Source: Datisca glomerata
Taxonomy: Eukaryota; Streptophyta; Magnoliopsida; Cucurbitales; Datiscaceae
Length of the DNA stretch: 64,000 bases
Direction: 5' to 3'
NCBI GenBank assembly: GCA_003255025.1
Contig: QANY01013613.1
Span: forward strand, 248,001 to 312,000
The position numbers were made by a program, and so were the translations under genes. The notes under the pieces were generated by a model. That model searched no databases, was not told the DNA's origin, and saw only the letters and a list, made by a program, of their open reading frames with translations. Shown in pieces: positions 1-11,872 of the stretch (position 1 is the stretch's first letter; the number at the start of each line of letters is the position of its first letter).

Positions 1-741
1 TTCTTAATCACTGAAAGGTCATGCTAAGTGATGGTTTATAACCATCACACATTCGTTTCAAAATCAAAAAACCATTTAATCTCATTTTCCATGAAATTAT
101 CATCATGCGACTGAGCATCTGCAGTAAGGTCAACATGCTACAATTATATATAATTTACTTGAATTTCTAAAATTTATCAGTCAAAGATATGGAATCACAA
201 TCGGATCACATTGCCCATTAGCCATTCATCGTAACTGAACAGCGAAGAATCCCCATCGGATAAATTCTAGGCAGAGATGTCAGTGACGGTAGAAAATTTT
301 TGAGGAGTTGCATTCTTTCCGGAAGAAAAACACCAAGTGATAGGAACAGCCATTAGCATAATCTTAATTCTACCCTATTTTATAATCTTACAAAACCCTA
401 GAAAAAATTATCATGTCAAGTATTACATGAGTCAGATACAGAATAATATCAAACCGAATCCCAGCCTCAGAATTAAAAAGGAAAATAGAATTCTGTTTTT
501 CTACCACCGGAAAAGAACAAATGGGAAAGATGGTAAATGAAAAAGATGAGAGTTCTAGAACAGTTAAAACGATTACTAAAAGATATCCAATATAAGCATT
601 GCAGGTAAGGTTCAGCACTTAATTCTCATCTGTTTAATTCAATTATCAGCCCCAAACAGCAAATTTTCACATTACTTAATAGAAATTTAACTAAAAAGGC
701 TTTCGATTGAAACAATACGAATGAACTTTAATATTCAGTAC
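1..741 (-). other. Probable first intron of the RIN13-like gene
   Basis: This is AT-rich sequence downstream, on the minus strand, of the donor at 741. Both strands have only short frames without recognisable domains. It is best read as intron; the acceptor and exon 2 are outside the window. Confidence 0.4.
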
Positions 742-1095
742 CTGACCCTTCTCCCCCACTATAAGCAACTCCTCCGACCCATCTGCCGATTCATTTTCAA
801 TGGCGACTGGATTATCAGGGTCACCATCCAAAATTACACAATCGTCGTCCACATCTTTCACTGTCGGTTTCCAAGACCTTGATTTTGTCCTCTTCTTGAT
901 TGGGTTGACCTCACCCACTACCACTACATCATCGAAGTCGTCGATTTTCTCATCAGTCACGCCAAGGAGCTCCGATAACCAATCATAGTCGGACGCTTTG
1001 GGCTCGGCTGGTCCCAGTTCTTCAACACTCTCGTATTCTTCACGCCCCAGTTCCTCATCCGAGCTTATATCCAATATCTCAGGCAAACTATTCAT
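742..1095 (-). CDS. First exon of RIN13-like (RPM1-interacting protein 13 family) gene, partial
   Basis: A 118-codon exon opens with ATG at 1095 and ends in a clean CAG|GTACTG donor at 742/741, in phase 0. The rest of the gene must lie left of the window: I found no continuing exon between 1 and 690. The peptide is very acidic. It starts MNSLPEILDISSDEE, then carries a DYDWLSELLG block, a short basic patch (KKRTKSRSWKP) and a DDDCVILDGDP block, and ends at VGEKGQ. From memory this order fits the plant family annotated as RPM1-interacting protein 13, whose Arabidopsis member binds the RPM1 immune receptor. An unnamed nuclear protein family is the alternative. Longer translations that run past 742 simply read into the intron. 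Confidence is high for a real exon and moderate for the name. Confidence 0.55.
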
Positions 1096-1624
1096 AGGAA
1101 AAATCTAGACCTAGAGTTCCTCGGAAACGATTCCAAATGGCTCCAGCTTTCCCGGCGCCTCAAAGGGGCAAATATCTTTAAAGGAAAATTCACGGCACCG
1201 TAATCCTAGAACGTAAACAATCATAACCCCGTTTGGGATTCCGACCAAGAACAATGAAGAGAAAGAAAACAGGTTGCCAAAAATCAATATTATCCAAGAG
1301 AATTTCTCGAGGTAGTTGAAGGATAACAACAGTAGAAGGCAAAGGTTTTAGAAGTTGGGTCATGTATGGAAGATATTCTTGGAATTGACAATTTGAACGC
1401 GGATTTCACAGAGAGAGAAGATGAATTTCTTGAAAATTAAACTGGACCAATAACAATAAACCCTCAAACTTTATTTGAGATCAATTTTCAGTTCATTGGA
1501 GAAGTTATCTTGAGTAGATTTGGGTCGGAAAGAGTTTCTCGGCAGAACCGTCCAATTTCTCTTAAGAAATTGCTCCAGAGAAGAGCTATTTTCATTTTAA
1601 GTAGTCTATTGTGTATTAATCAAT

Positions 1625-4006
1625 ATTAGATGATAGAATTATATCTCTAAGAAATTGATTTTACATAATTATACTCCAACATTAATTTATAGATGTCATA
1701 ATTTATTGTTCATATTCCATTCACTTTTTTTTTCTCATTGTACTTCTTTCACTGACCCACATGTAATATATTTAATTTTATATTTTTATTTAAATATAAA
1801 TAAGTATGAAAGTTGAGTGTTGAAGAAAAATAAATTAACATTTGATTTCATATTTTATTAGAAAATCATTTAGGGAAAGAATGAAAAAAAAATAGTGGGA
1901 AATTAGTATACAATGACTACACGATCGTCATGTAGGTATCGTGTAATGTACACGATCGCTGTGTATGTATCGTGTACACTGCACATGTAATCTTATTTAA
2001 TTTAATATATTTATTTAAATATTAATAAATATGGAGATTGAGTGTTGAAGAAAAATAATATGACATTTGATTTGATTATGTAAGAAAATTATTGGAGAAA
2101 CGAATAAAAAAATAAGTGGATGGTGGGTTATAGGTACATGATGGCAATACGATCATTGTATAGTCATCGTGTAGTGTGTAGCCTTCGTGTAGCCATCGTG
2201 TACCCATGACCCACTATTCACTTATTTTTTCTTTATTTATTCTCTCCAATACATTTCTTACACAACATCAAATCAAATGTCAAATCACACTACATGATGC
2301 ATACACGTTGATAGTGTGACCATCGTGTAGACTACACAATGATTACAATACGATCATGTAGTCATCGTGTACTCATTGTCCATAATTCACTTACTTTTTC
2401 TTTATTTCTTCCCTCCAATACTTTTCTACACAACATCAAATCAAATATCAAATCATTCTTCTTCAACACTCAACATTTATATTTATTAATATTTAAATAA
2501 ATATATAAAATTAAATATATTACATGTGTAGTGTCACGATGTCAACACGACGATCATGTAAGTTTCATGTACACTACACGATGTCTATACGACGATCGTG
2601 TACACTACATGATAACTACACTACGATCGTGTAACAATCATGTACACTACACGATGACTACACTATGATCGTGTACCAATTACTCACTATTTATTCTTCA
2701 TTCTTCCCCCCCCAATACGTTTCTTACACAACAACCAATCAAATGTCAAATCATTATTCTTCAGCACTCAACTTCCATGTTTATTAATATTTAAATAAAT
2801 ATATAAAATTAAATATATTACATGTGTAGTGTACACGATATCTACACAATGATCGTGTAGACATCGTGTACACTATACGATGCGTACACGATGATCATGT
2901 ACATTACACGATGACTACATTACGATCGTGTAACTATCGTGTACTCATTACTCATCATTCACTTGTTTTTTCTTTATTTCCTCCCATTAATACTTTTCGT
3001 ACACAACATCAACTCAAATGTCAAATCATTCTTTTTCAACACTCAACTTTCATATTTAATAATATTTAAATAAATATATAAAATTAAACATATTACATGT
3101 GTCTACACGATGCCTACACGATCGTCGGGTAGGCATCGTGTACACTACACGATGACTACACTACGTCGTGTAGCCATCATGTACCCATTGCCCACTACTT
3201 TTTCTTCATTCTTTCCCCCGTTACTTTTCTTACACAATAACCAATCAAATATCAAATCATTATTTTTCAACACTCAACCTCCATATTTTTTTTAATGTTT
3301 AAATAAATATATAAAATTAAATATATTGCATGTGTAGTGTACACGATGCATACACGACGATCGTGTACGCATCGTGTACACTACATGATCATTATACTAT
3401 GATCGTGTAGCCATCATGTACACTACACAGTACCTACACAACTATCGTGTAGCCATTGCGTACAATGCCTGACGATCGTGTAGTCATCGTGTACACTACA
3501 CGATGACTACAAGACGATCATGTAGCCATCGTGTGGACTATATAATTGCTACACATGGTTCGTGTAGCTATCTTGTAGACTACACAAGGGTACACGAGCG
3601 TTGTGCACCCCCTTCTCTCTCGACATTCTCTCTGATTCTCAATATTTTCTCTCTCTACGCTCTCTCTCAAAATTAACAAAACCTATAAGAACTAACAAAA
3701 CAAAATTAAAAAATCCACTAAAATTACAAATTTAACCAAATCCACAAAAATTAACCACAACTCATTAAAATTAACATAACACATTTGTTGTGTTTATTTA
3801 TAGAGAAAATGAGTTTTTAGGAGAGAGAAAGATGAAAATGAAAATGAAGAGAGAGATTGTGGGTCAGTGTGTAAGAATGACAATGAGGGAAAGAAAAGAG
3901 AAAAAAGTGAATGGAATGTGGGCATGGGGTTATAGCATGCACGAATTAAAGTTGGGGTATAATTATGTAAAATCAATTTTTTAGGGGTATAATTCTGCAA
4001 AAAATC
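1625..4006. mobile_element. Non-autonomous Mutator-like (MULE) foldback element
   Basis: The first ~170 bases (about 1625-1790) are the inverted complement of about 3880-4006. Both arms share the words TTGATTTTACATAATTATAC, ATTCCATTCACTTTTTT and CTGACCCACA. The same terminal sequence recurs at the right end of the element at 58.3-60.3 kb, and a related one bounds the MULE at 23.2-28.6 kb. The interior holds no coding sequence. It consists of ~280-bp blocks: a conserved AT-rich stretch (TCAACACTCAAC, TTTAAATAAATATATAAAATTA) followed by many CACGAT/ATCGTG words. Blocks left of ~2220 are in one orientation and blocks to the right in the other. The exact ends are uncertain and I see no convincing target duplication. 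Transposition would need a transposase supplied in trans. Confidence 0.65.
1910..3620. repeat. CACGAT/ATCGTG subterminal repeat field of the MULE
   Basis: Dozens of imperfect ~10-20-base words of the form ACTACACGAT and its complement ATCGTGTAGT occur in both orientations. They often sit back to back and so can form small hairpins. They are grouped between spacers that recur at about 2430, 2720, 3000 and 3230, a period of roughly 230-290 bases. Short frames through this field are not genes. Confidence 0.8.
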
Positions 4007-4117
4007 AAGGAATATGAGCCTTAAGTGGTGAAACTCCTTATAGTAATAAACTCTAAATTAGATTCTAATATTCTATGCAGAAGTCTGTAACGAAGCTGAA
4101 GAAGCAATTTAAATAAC

Positions 4118-4262
4118 GGTCGGGCTCGGGCTTGGGCTCAGGCTCGGGGTCAGGGTCGGGGTCGGGGTCGGGGTCGGGGTCAAGGTCAGGGACAAGTCAG
4201 ACTCGGGGTCAGGCGCAGGGAGATCTAACTCTGGGTCGGGTCAGGTCAGGGTTTGGGTATGG
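4118..4262 (+). repeat. GGGTCG hexamer minisatellite, G-rich
   Basis: A decaying array of GGGTCG/GGGTCA/GGCTCG units has at least five exact GGGGTC steps near its centre (about 4150-4185). The strand is strongly G-rich, with regular GGG/GGGG runs that could form a G-quadruplex. It lies just outside the left LTR of the Tat element. Confidence 0.8.
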
Positions 4263-4370
4263 GTATGGGACCTGAAAGGAAACAAATTAAACGGGTACCT
4301 AGTACACATTGGGTATTACTCATACCATACTCATTTATAATAGGTAAAAAAAATATCCACCCAAATAAGT

Positions 4371-4923
4371 TGAACATAGATAATTTTTTATATTCAGTCA
4401 CGTCAGCAGAAAAGAAAGATAATTAAAGCAGATGCCAAGAAAGCATGATGGGAATAGTTGAATTTGTCGTGTTGGCGCGTCTGAAGAAGCTGATATGGAG
4501 TTACTCGCCTAGTCAAACAACCGAAGTTTAAAAGTTATATAGGAAGCCACATAAGCCAAAGAAACCAATTAAGGTAGGAAGTAATATTACCATCGTGGCA
4601 AAACTGGCAACGATCATCATGACCGCTTAATTCACCACGCTATATCCAACGGTCCAAGTTTAAAATATTGTTAATATTGATAAGCAATGCTCAGTCATTC
4701 ATCTAAAAGATGAAGTAAATCTTAGAGGATAAGTTCAATCTCAAAGAATATTCTATTTATTCTTGATATATTTTAGGAATTTGGTTGTATTGCAAGCCTA
4801 TAAATACAGACCAAATTGAGAGCTCAAAGATCATTGTATACAAGCCACTCAAAATCACTCACTTCCATATTTATTTTCTCTGCTCTCATTATTCTCTAGT
4901 GTAAAGAAAAAATTCATTTTACA
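4371..4923 (+). repeat. 5' LTR of the Tat element
   Basis: Matches 14296-14846 over its whole length. It begins TGAACATAG and ends TTTTACA. A TATA box (CCTATAAATACAGA) near 4798 would drive the element's RNA, with transcription expected about 30 bases downstream. Confidence 0.9.
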
Positions 4924-4986
4924 TTTTTTATGCTTTCATTTAGGGTCCAGAAAAAACGCTCGAGAAACCCACCCAAAACACTAAAC

Positions 4987-6120
4987 ATGCCTAGAACTAG
5001 ATCCAACGCAGCCCATAATGAAGACAATGAAGCCAGAAACACTAATGACCAAACAGATCAACCGACCCCACCAGCGGAGATACTTCAGACAATTCTGAGT
5101 GGGATGCGAGAGATGGAAGAACGGAACGTAGAAATGCAACACCATGCGCGGAAAGTTATGCAAGAACAGATACCTTCAACAAGAGATATCTCGGACGCAA
5201 GCTGAGATCAGCCAAAGAGCAAATGATGAAGAACATGACACCTGTTCAGAGAACAATAGGCGAGAGGCGAAACGGGAAAACCACGAGAACATCACGAACT
5301 TGCAACGAGAAGAAGGGGAAATTCAGTCTCAGAATCGAGAAAATGAGGTTACGGAGGAGATGTCAACACAGCGTTATCACTAAGGAAGCTGTAGTAGAAT
5401 TACTGGAATGAAAGATGCTGGAGATGAGAAACTTGGGGAGTACTGGATTCTAGTGGCTCCTGTACCCAAGAAATTTGTGACTCCAAAGTTCAAGTGTTAT
5501 GAAGGGAAAACAGATCCAGTCGATCATCTTTGTCATTTCAGACAATAATGACACTATATCAGCATGAGGATGAATTAATTTACAAAATTTTCCCAACCGG
5601 TCTGGTTGGAACGGCCTTAAAATGGTATCATTCGCTCCATGTCCATTCAATTACCAACTTTGATGTTATGTCTTCTGTCTTTCTGGAACAGTACTCCACA
5701 TATCGAGCAGTAATGGAAGACACGGAGTACCTTCTCACAATCACGATCAATGTAGGAGAATCTTTATAGGAGTTCACCCATAGATTCAAAGACAAAATGG
5801 AGAAAGTTGAAAGCTGTGATGATCGGATGGCCAGACTAACTTTTAGAAGAGGATTAAGACCAAACTCACCCTTTGTTTAAAGACTTGTCCAAAACAAAGC
5901 CTTTATCTATGGTAGATTCTTTCCAACAGGCTCAGACTTATATTACATTGTAAGAAGAAAAGAAGAGTCTGTTGAAAGTAAACGTATGAAAAAAGGAAGA
6001 ATCGCAGAAGCGATAACGGAATTCTAGATAAAAAAGGAAAAGAACTGACAGGACAAACAAAACGGACGAATGGGATGGAAAACAGGAAAGGACAGAGTAC
6101 TAAAGGCAAGACTAGCGTAG
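4987..6120 (+). pseudogene. gag: gag of the Tat element (broken)
   Basis: The frame opens with MPRTRSNAAHNEDNEARN, followed by a polar coiled region. After several stops and frame changes, a retrotransposon-gag domain is recognisable at about 5440-5870 through YEGKTDPVDHLCHFRQ, LVGTALKWYHSL and LTFRRGL. These match the usual 'DP..HL..F', 'A..WF..L' and 'F..GL' landmarks of plant gypsy gag. The domain is split by a stop at 5548 (Q to stop) and another at about 5767. No intact nucleocapsid zinc knuckle is visible. It would have packaged element RNA in virus-like particles, but it cannot make a full protein now. Confidence 0.75.
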
Positions 6121-6479
6121 GGTACATCCAAGGGATAAGGTTTATACATCATTGACCCTCCCAGTAAATCAGATCCTTGAACAGATTAAAGACAAGTCAT
6201 GGTTTAAAAGGCCAACGCCACTCACAAAAGAACCAAATTACAAAGATAATGATAAATATTATTCTTTTCACAAAAGCAGTGACCATTAGACCAGAGATTG
6301 CTTTCAACTCAAATATTATATTGAAGAGCTAATAAAAGATGGATACCTACGTCGATTTGTGAAAAGAGAATAGCAGAAGCAGGAGGTAGAGAAAGAAGAC
6401 TGTGGTGATGAAAAGCATGACAACGGGAAATAACCTATTCGCATGGTCAACACTATCATTTTACTAAATCAATGTTGGA

Positions 6480-9400
6480 GAAGTGCATGGAGAATCGCTC
6501 ACCTGACAATGGAAATCTCCCGCTGATATTTGATGATCTAGATCTTGAACACAATGGACACCATAATAATGCACTTTTAATCTCGATAGAAGTCGATAAT
6601 TGCCTCTTGAGAAGAGTTATGGTAGATGATGGAAAATATGTCAATGGGAGAGCAGACGTTGCAGGGGAGCTTGCAACCGTTGATTGGTTTTAATGGAGCT
6701 ATCAGTTACTCGGAGGGGACCCTTACTTTACCTATAAGAGCTAAACCTTTTAATCATATGACTAAGTTTGTGATTCTGGATACTTCATCCTCGTACAATG
6801 CTATTCTGGAAAAAACGTGGTTGCATAAGATGAAGGTTGTACCGTCAACTTTTTACCAACTATTAAAGTACCTCTCACCGGAAGGAATCAACACCATCAA
6901 AGGAGACCAAGATTCTGCCCACATATGTTATGTGACTGTATTGGAGTTTGCAAAGAAAATGTGTACAGAAAAAGAAGACCTCAGATAGCCAAAGAAAGTA
7001 ATTCAATAGCAATCAAAGGACGACGAGTCAAACGACCTGAGGTGGGTGAACGACAGAGTTGGTGTGCTTAGAAGAAAGAACACAAAAGATGACAAATATC
7101 GACACCTGCCTCGAGCAAGCAAAGAAAGACAAGTTGATTGACTTTCTACGAAGGAACAAAGAAGATTTCCACTACCGCACAGGAAATGCCAGGAATTCCA
7201 TAAGAGATTATATGCCATAGGCTGAAAACAGATCCAATAGTAAAACTAGTAAAACAGAAGAATATGAGTTTTACACCAGAACGGAATAAAGCAGTAAAGG
7301 AAGAGGTAGATAAGCTATTAAACGCAAGATTCATTAGAGAAGTTGACTATCCAGAGTGGTTGGCCAATGTAATGGTACGAAAAAAGAATGGTAACTGAAG
7401 AATTTGCGTAGACTTCACAAACTTAAATAAATCTTGTCCAAATGATGACTATCTGCTGCCCAGGATTGATCAAATAGTAAATGTCGCATATGAACATGAG
7501 CTACTCAATTTTATGGGCGCCTACTCTGGATATAACCAGGCGAAATTGTTCCAACTTGACCGAGAAAAGACTTTTTTTATTACTGAATATGATATCTATT
7601 GTTATAGGGTAACGCCATTTGGGTTGAAAAATGTAGGAGCTACATACCAGAGGTTAGTGAACAAAGTATTACATTGCCAAATTGGAAGAAATATGGAGTT
7701 ATATGTGGACAACATGTTGGTGAAGAGCAAAAAAAGAGAGAGCCATATCTAAGATCTCGAGAGGCTTTCTCAGACCTAAGGAAAAACTCAATGAGGCTGA
7801 ATCCGGAGAAGTAAACTTTCGGTGTCGCTGCAGGGAAGTTCCTTGGCCACTTAATAATCCAGCGAGGGATAGAAGTTAACCTAGATCACGTGAAGACTGA
7901 GGAAGAGCTCTATAGACAGATGGGATGAAGAGTGTGAAGGGGTCTTCAACTGAATCAAAGAGTATTTAATAACTTCCCCACTATCTCAAAACCAATACCT
8001 GGTGAGTGACTCCTCTTATATGTTGTAGTTTCATAAACAAATGTAAGTGTGTACTCATTAGACAAGAAGAAAAGAAACAGAAACTCATATACTTCATCAG
8101 TAAAAGCTTGGTGGCGACAGAGACAAGATACAAAAAGATGGAAAAATTAGTACTGGCAATCATGACCGCTGCTAGGAAGCTGAGACCTTATTTTCAGGGG
8201 CATAGTGTTAAGGTATTGATGGACACGCCTGTTAAATTATACTACACTCCCTAGAGGTAAGCAGAAGAATGGAAAAATTGACAATTGAACTAAGTCAGTA
8301 TGAGATTTATTATGAGCCTAGAACTTCAATTAAGGGGCAAATGATAGTAGATTTGTGGGAGACTTCACCGGAGATATAACTAATCCAAAACTGCCTAAAG
8401 AAATTGAGAATGGATCTTGGAAACTATATGTTAATGGTGCTTCTAACAATAAGGGAGCGGGAGCGGGAGTAGTGGTGCGAACCTCATCTGGAGAGACGTT
8501 AGAGCATTCTATCTCCTTAGGATTTAATGCATCGAATAATGAAGCTGAATATGAAGCACTAACAGCTGGAGTATCTTTATTATGGGAATATGAGGTAACT
8601 AACGTGAAAATATTTTGTGATTCCATGTTAATTGTCAAGCAGGTCACGGAAGAATACGTAGCTAAAGACTAGAAAAAAAAGTTATTTACATCAGGCAAAA
8701 GAACTGTTGAACTTGTTTAAAAGCTATTAGATTCAACAAATCTTGAGAGTTGAGAACGGACTCGCAGACGCACTATCAAATTTGGGATCATCTTTACAAT
8801 TCCCGCATAAAGGAAATGTTCCTGTGGAATTCTTGAAAAAACCAAGTGTTCGACTCTCATCGAATAACGTTGCTGAAGTAGAAATTGGAAAGGAACCCAC
8901 TTAGTAACATGATTTAATCATCTACCTTGAAAAGGAAGTACTTAGTGCAAGGTACACATTAATAAATGGGTTATTATATAGAAAATCTTTTTGAGGCCCG
9001 TACTTAAAATGCTTGAAGGAGAAAGAAGCGTAGTATGTCTTAGCCGAAATTCATGAAGGAATGTGGGGGAACCACATGGTAGGAAGATGCTAGCTCATAA
9101 AGTCTTAAATTAGGGGTATTACTGGCCTGGAATGCATCGAGATGCCAAGCAATATGCAAAGAAATGTGAAAAACTGTCAACAATTTGCCCCAGTCACCAA
9201 AATGGCTCTGGGAGAACTGAACACAGTAGCAAGCCCATGGACTTTCATGCAGTGGGCACTCTACATCATTGATACACACCCTATGGTGCCAACTCAGAAG
9301 CGCTTCTTGCTAGTGGCAACAGACTACTTCACGAAATGGATAGAAACGGAGGCTTTCGTGAAAATCCGTGAAGAAGAAGTGAAAGGGTTTTTGTGGGAAA

Positions 9401-10082
9401 ACATAATACGTAGATACAAAATACCCAAGATATTAGTCTTAGGTAACAGACTGTAGTTCATAGGAACAATTGTTAAAGGATTTTTGTGAAGGGCTGAAAA
9501 TCACCAATCGTTTCTCTACTCTATACTATCCACAGGGGAATCGACAAGTTGAGAAATCGAATCGTATCATACTCGAAAACATGAGAAAGCGACTAGAGTC
9601 CACAAAAGAAAAATGGGTAGAGGAACTACCAATCATACTTTGGGCATATAGAACTACTCCTAGAGAAGCGACTAGAGAAACAACTTTCGCCTTAGCATTT
9701 GGGGCAGAAGCTGTAATTCCTGTCGAAATTGGAAGCCCAAGAGTGAGGTTAGAATTGAATGAGCAACATAATGATAAACTCCTCATAAGAAGTCTTGATG
9801 AACTAGAGGAATGAAGAGAAGCTGCCCTAATTAGAGTAGCGCGTTATAATCAGAAAAGGAGATCCTATTTTCAGAAAAGAATGAAGAAGTGAGAATTCCA
9901 AAAAGGAGATCTAGTCCTAAGAAAAGTTTTTCAACCGGAAGGTAAGTTTGGGCCAACTTGGGAAGGACCATACAACATCAGTGGCGTAAGAGGAACCATA
10001 TATTATTCCTTGAAGGCAGAGGAAGGAGCAGACCTGGTGAAACCATGGAATGCATTTCATTTAAAGAAGTACTTTATATAAT
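6480..10082 (+). pseudogene. pol: pol of the Tat element: PR-RT-RNaseH-RNaseH-INT (broken)
   Basis: The domains occur in order. Protease (6480-6990): the usual DTGSS active site reads VDDGKY, and SSYNAILEKTWLH follows. RT (about 7260-7750): RKKNGN-stop-RICVDFTNLNK, GAYSGYNQ and TPFGLKN are clear, but the catalytic YVDD box reads YVDN. RT-connection/RNase H (8006-8250): KLRPYFQGH. A second RNase H (8355-8670) of the kind found in Tat elements: its first catalytic Asp is Asn (LYVNGASNNKG). Integrase (9040-10080): the zinc finger cysteines are present (CEKCQQF), but the first core Asp reads Tyr (WALYIIDTHP), the second reads Gly (VLGNRL) and only the third acidic residue (QVEKSNR) survives. More than ten stops or frameshifts also occur, so the element is unable to move by itself. 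Confidence 0.85.
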
Positions 10083-10189
10083 TATAATTTTATTGTGAAT
10101 ATTTTCCCGTGGTTTTTTCTGCAAAGGGTTTCACGCGTAAAAATATCTGGTGCCAACTCTCTAAACTCTTCTACCAGGAAAGCACATTA

Positions 10190-11315
10190 AGGAACTAGAG
10201 GCGTAAGTCCTTGGGAGGGGTAATTCATAAGTCCTACTCTCAGAAGGCACTCAGAGCGTAAATCCTTGGGAGGGGCAATTCATAAGTTCTGCTCTCAAAA
10301 GGAACTAAGGCGTAAGTCCATAGGAGGGGCAATTCATAAGTCCTACTATCAGAAGGAACTAAGGATGTAAGTCCTTGGGAGGGGTAATTCATAAGTCCTA
10401 CTCTCAGAAGGCACTCAGGGCGTAAATCCTTAGGAGGGGCAATTCATAAGTTCTGCTCTAAAAAAGAACTAAGGCGTAAGTCCATGAGAGAGGAAATTCA
10501 TAAGTCCTACTCTCAGAAGGAACTAAGGACGTAAGTCTTTGGGAGGGGAAATTCATAAGTCCTACCTCAGAAGAAACTAAGGGCGTAAGTCCTTGAGAGG
10601 GGAAATTCATAAGTCCTACTCTCGGAATGAACTAAAGGCGTAAGTCCTTGACAGAGACAATTCATAAGTCCTACTCTCAGAAGGAACTAAGGACGTAAGT
10701 CCTTGGGAGGGGAAAATCATAAGTCCTACCTCAGAAGGAACTAAGGGCGTAAGTCTTTGAGAGAGGCAATTTGTAAGTCCTACTCTCGGAATGAACTAAG
10801 GGTGTAAGTCCTTGAGAGAGACAATTCATAAGTCCTGCTCTCAGAAGGAACTAAGGGTGTAAGTCCTTGGGGGGGAAATCATAAGTCCTACTCTCAGAAG
10901 GAACTAATGATGTAAGTCCTTGAGAGGGGCAATTTATAAGCCCTACTCTCAGAAGGAACTAAGGGCATAAGTCCTTGGGAGGGATAATTTATAAGCCCTA
11001 CTCTCAGAAGGAACTAAGGGCGTAAGTCTTTGGGAAGGGCAATTCATAAGTACTACTCTCAGAAGGAACTAAAGGCGTAAGTCGTGGAGGGGCAATTCAT
11101 AATCATACTCTCAGAAGGAAAGGGCGTAAGTACTTGGGAGGGGCAATTTATAAGTCCTACAACCTTGGGAGGGGCAATTCATAAGTCTTACTCTCAGAAG
11201 GAACTAAGGGCGTAACTCCTTGGGAGGGGTAATTCATAAGTCATACTCTTAGAACGAACTATGAATGTAAGTCCTAGAGAGGGGCAATTCATAAGTTCTA
11301 CTCTAAAAAAGAATT
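10190..11315 (+). repeat. ~54-bp tandem array (about 20 copies) in the 3' region of the Tat element
   Basis: Head-to-tail units carry the landmarks GGAACTAAGGGCGTAAGTCC, TTGGGAGGGG and AATTCATAAGTCCTACTCTC. Unit length is mostly 52-56 bases. The copies have diverged by substitutions and a few short deletions, for example near 11110-11165. The array starts about 110 bases after the end of pol and has no coding potential. Hypervariable 3' arrays are a known feature of Tat/Ogre elements and can seed free satellites. Confidence 0.9.
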
Positions 11316-11872
11316 GAAGAAGAACAGAGTTCAGACTAGAAAGAAGAGCTGATCTCAGATAAAAAAGAAGAGCTGAACCCAGACAAGAGAGCTCAGAACA
11401 GTAAGAAATTCAGAGCAGAAAAGAAGTCAGAAATTCATAACAGAAAAGCTTTAGGAGCTGAGCTCAGACCAGAAAGCTCAAACCAGAATGCCAAGAACAG
11501 ATGAGCTTTGGCACTTTAGAAAAGAAAAAAAGTCAGAACTTCATAATAGAAAAGGACAAAAATCCGAATCTCATAAAGTTAAAGGAAATGGAAAATTAAG
11601 AAAAGAAATTCAGAGCAAAAATTCTCTAGTGGAAAAGCAAAACGAAGGAGACCTGCTAAGAATAAGAAAGTCCAAAAAGTTGCTACTCAACTTCAAGACA
11701 GAAAGCGATACATATGGACGTCTATGAGGTAAAATTTTTAATAGATTTATAATTCCAATTGATATAGCTTCGAAGTAAGATAAAAAGCAAGGAATCCGAA
11801 AAAGATTCTACATTGATGAAAAGGAAAGTACAGGAAAAGCAAAAAAAAAGTTACAATTGAAATAGAAAGAAT

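Noticed and set aside
1910..3620. CRISPR-like appearance of the CACGAT repeats
   Set aside because: The words are imperfect, occur in both orientations, have no constant spacer length, and the DNA is plant nuclear with MULE ends around it.
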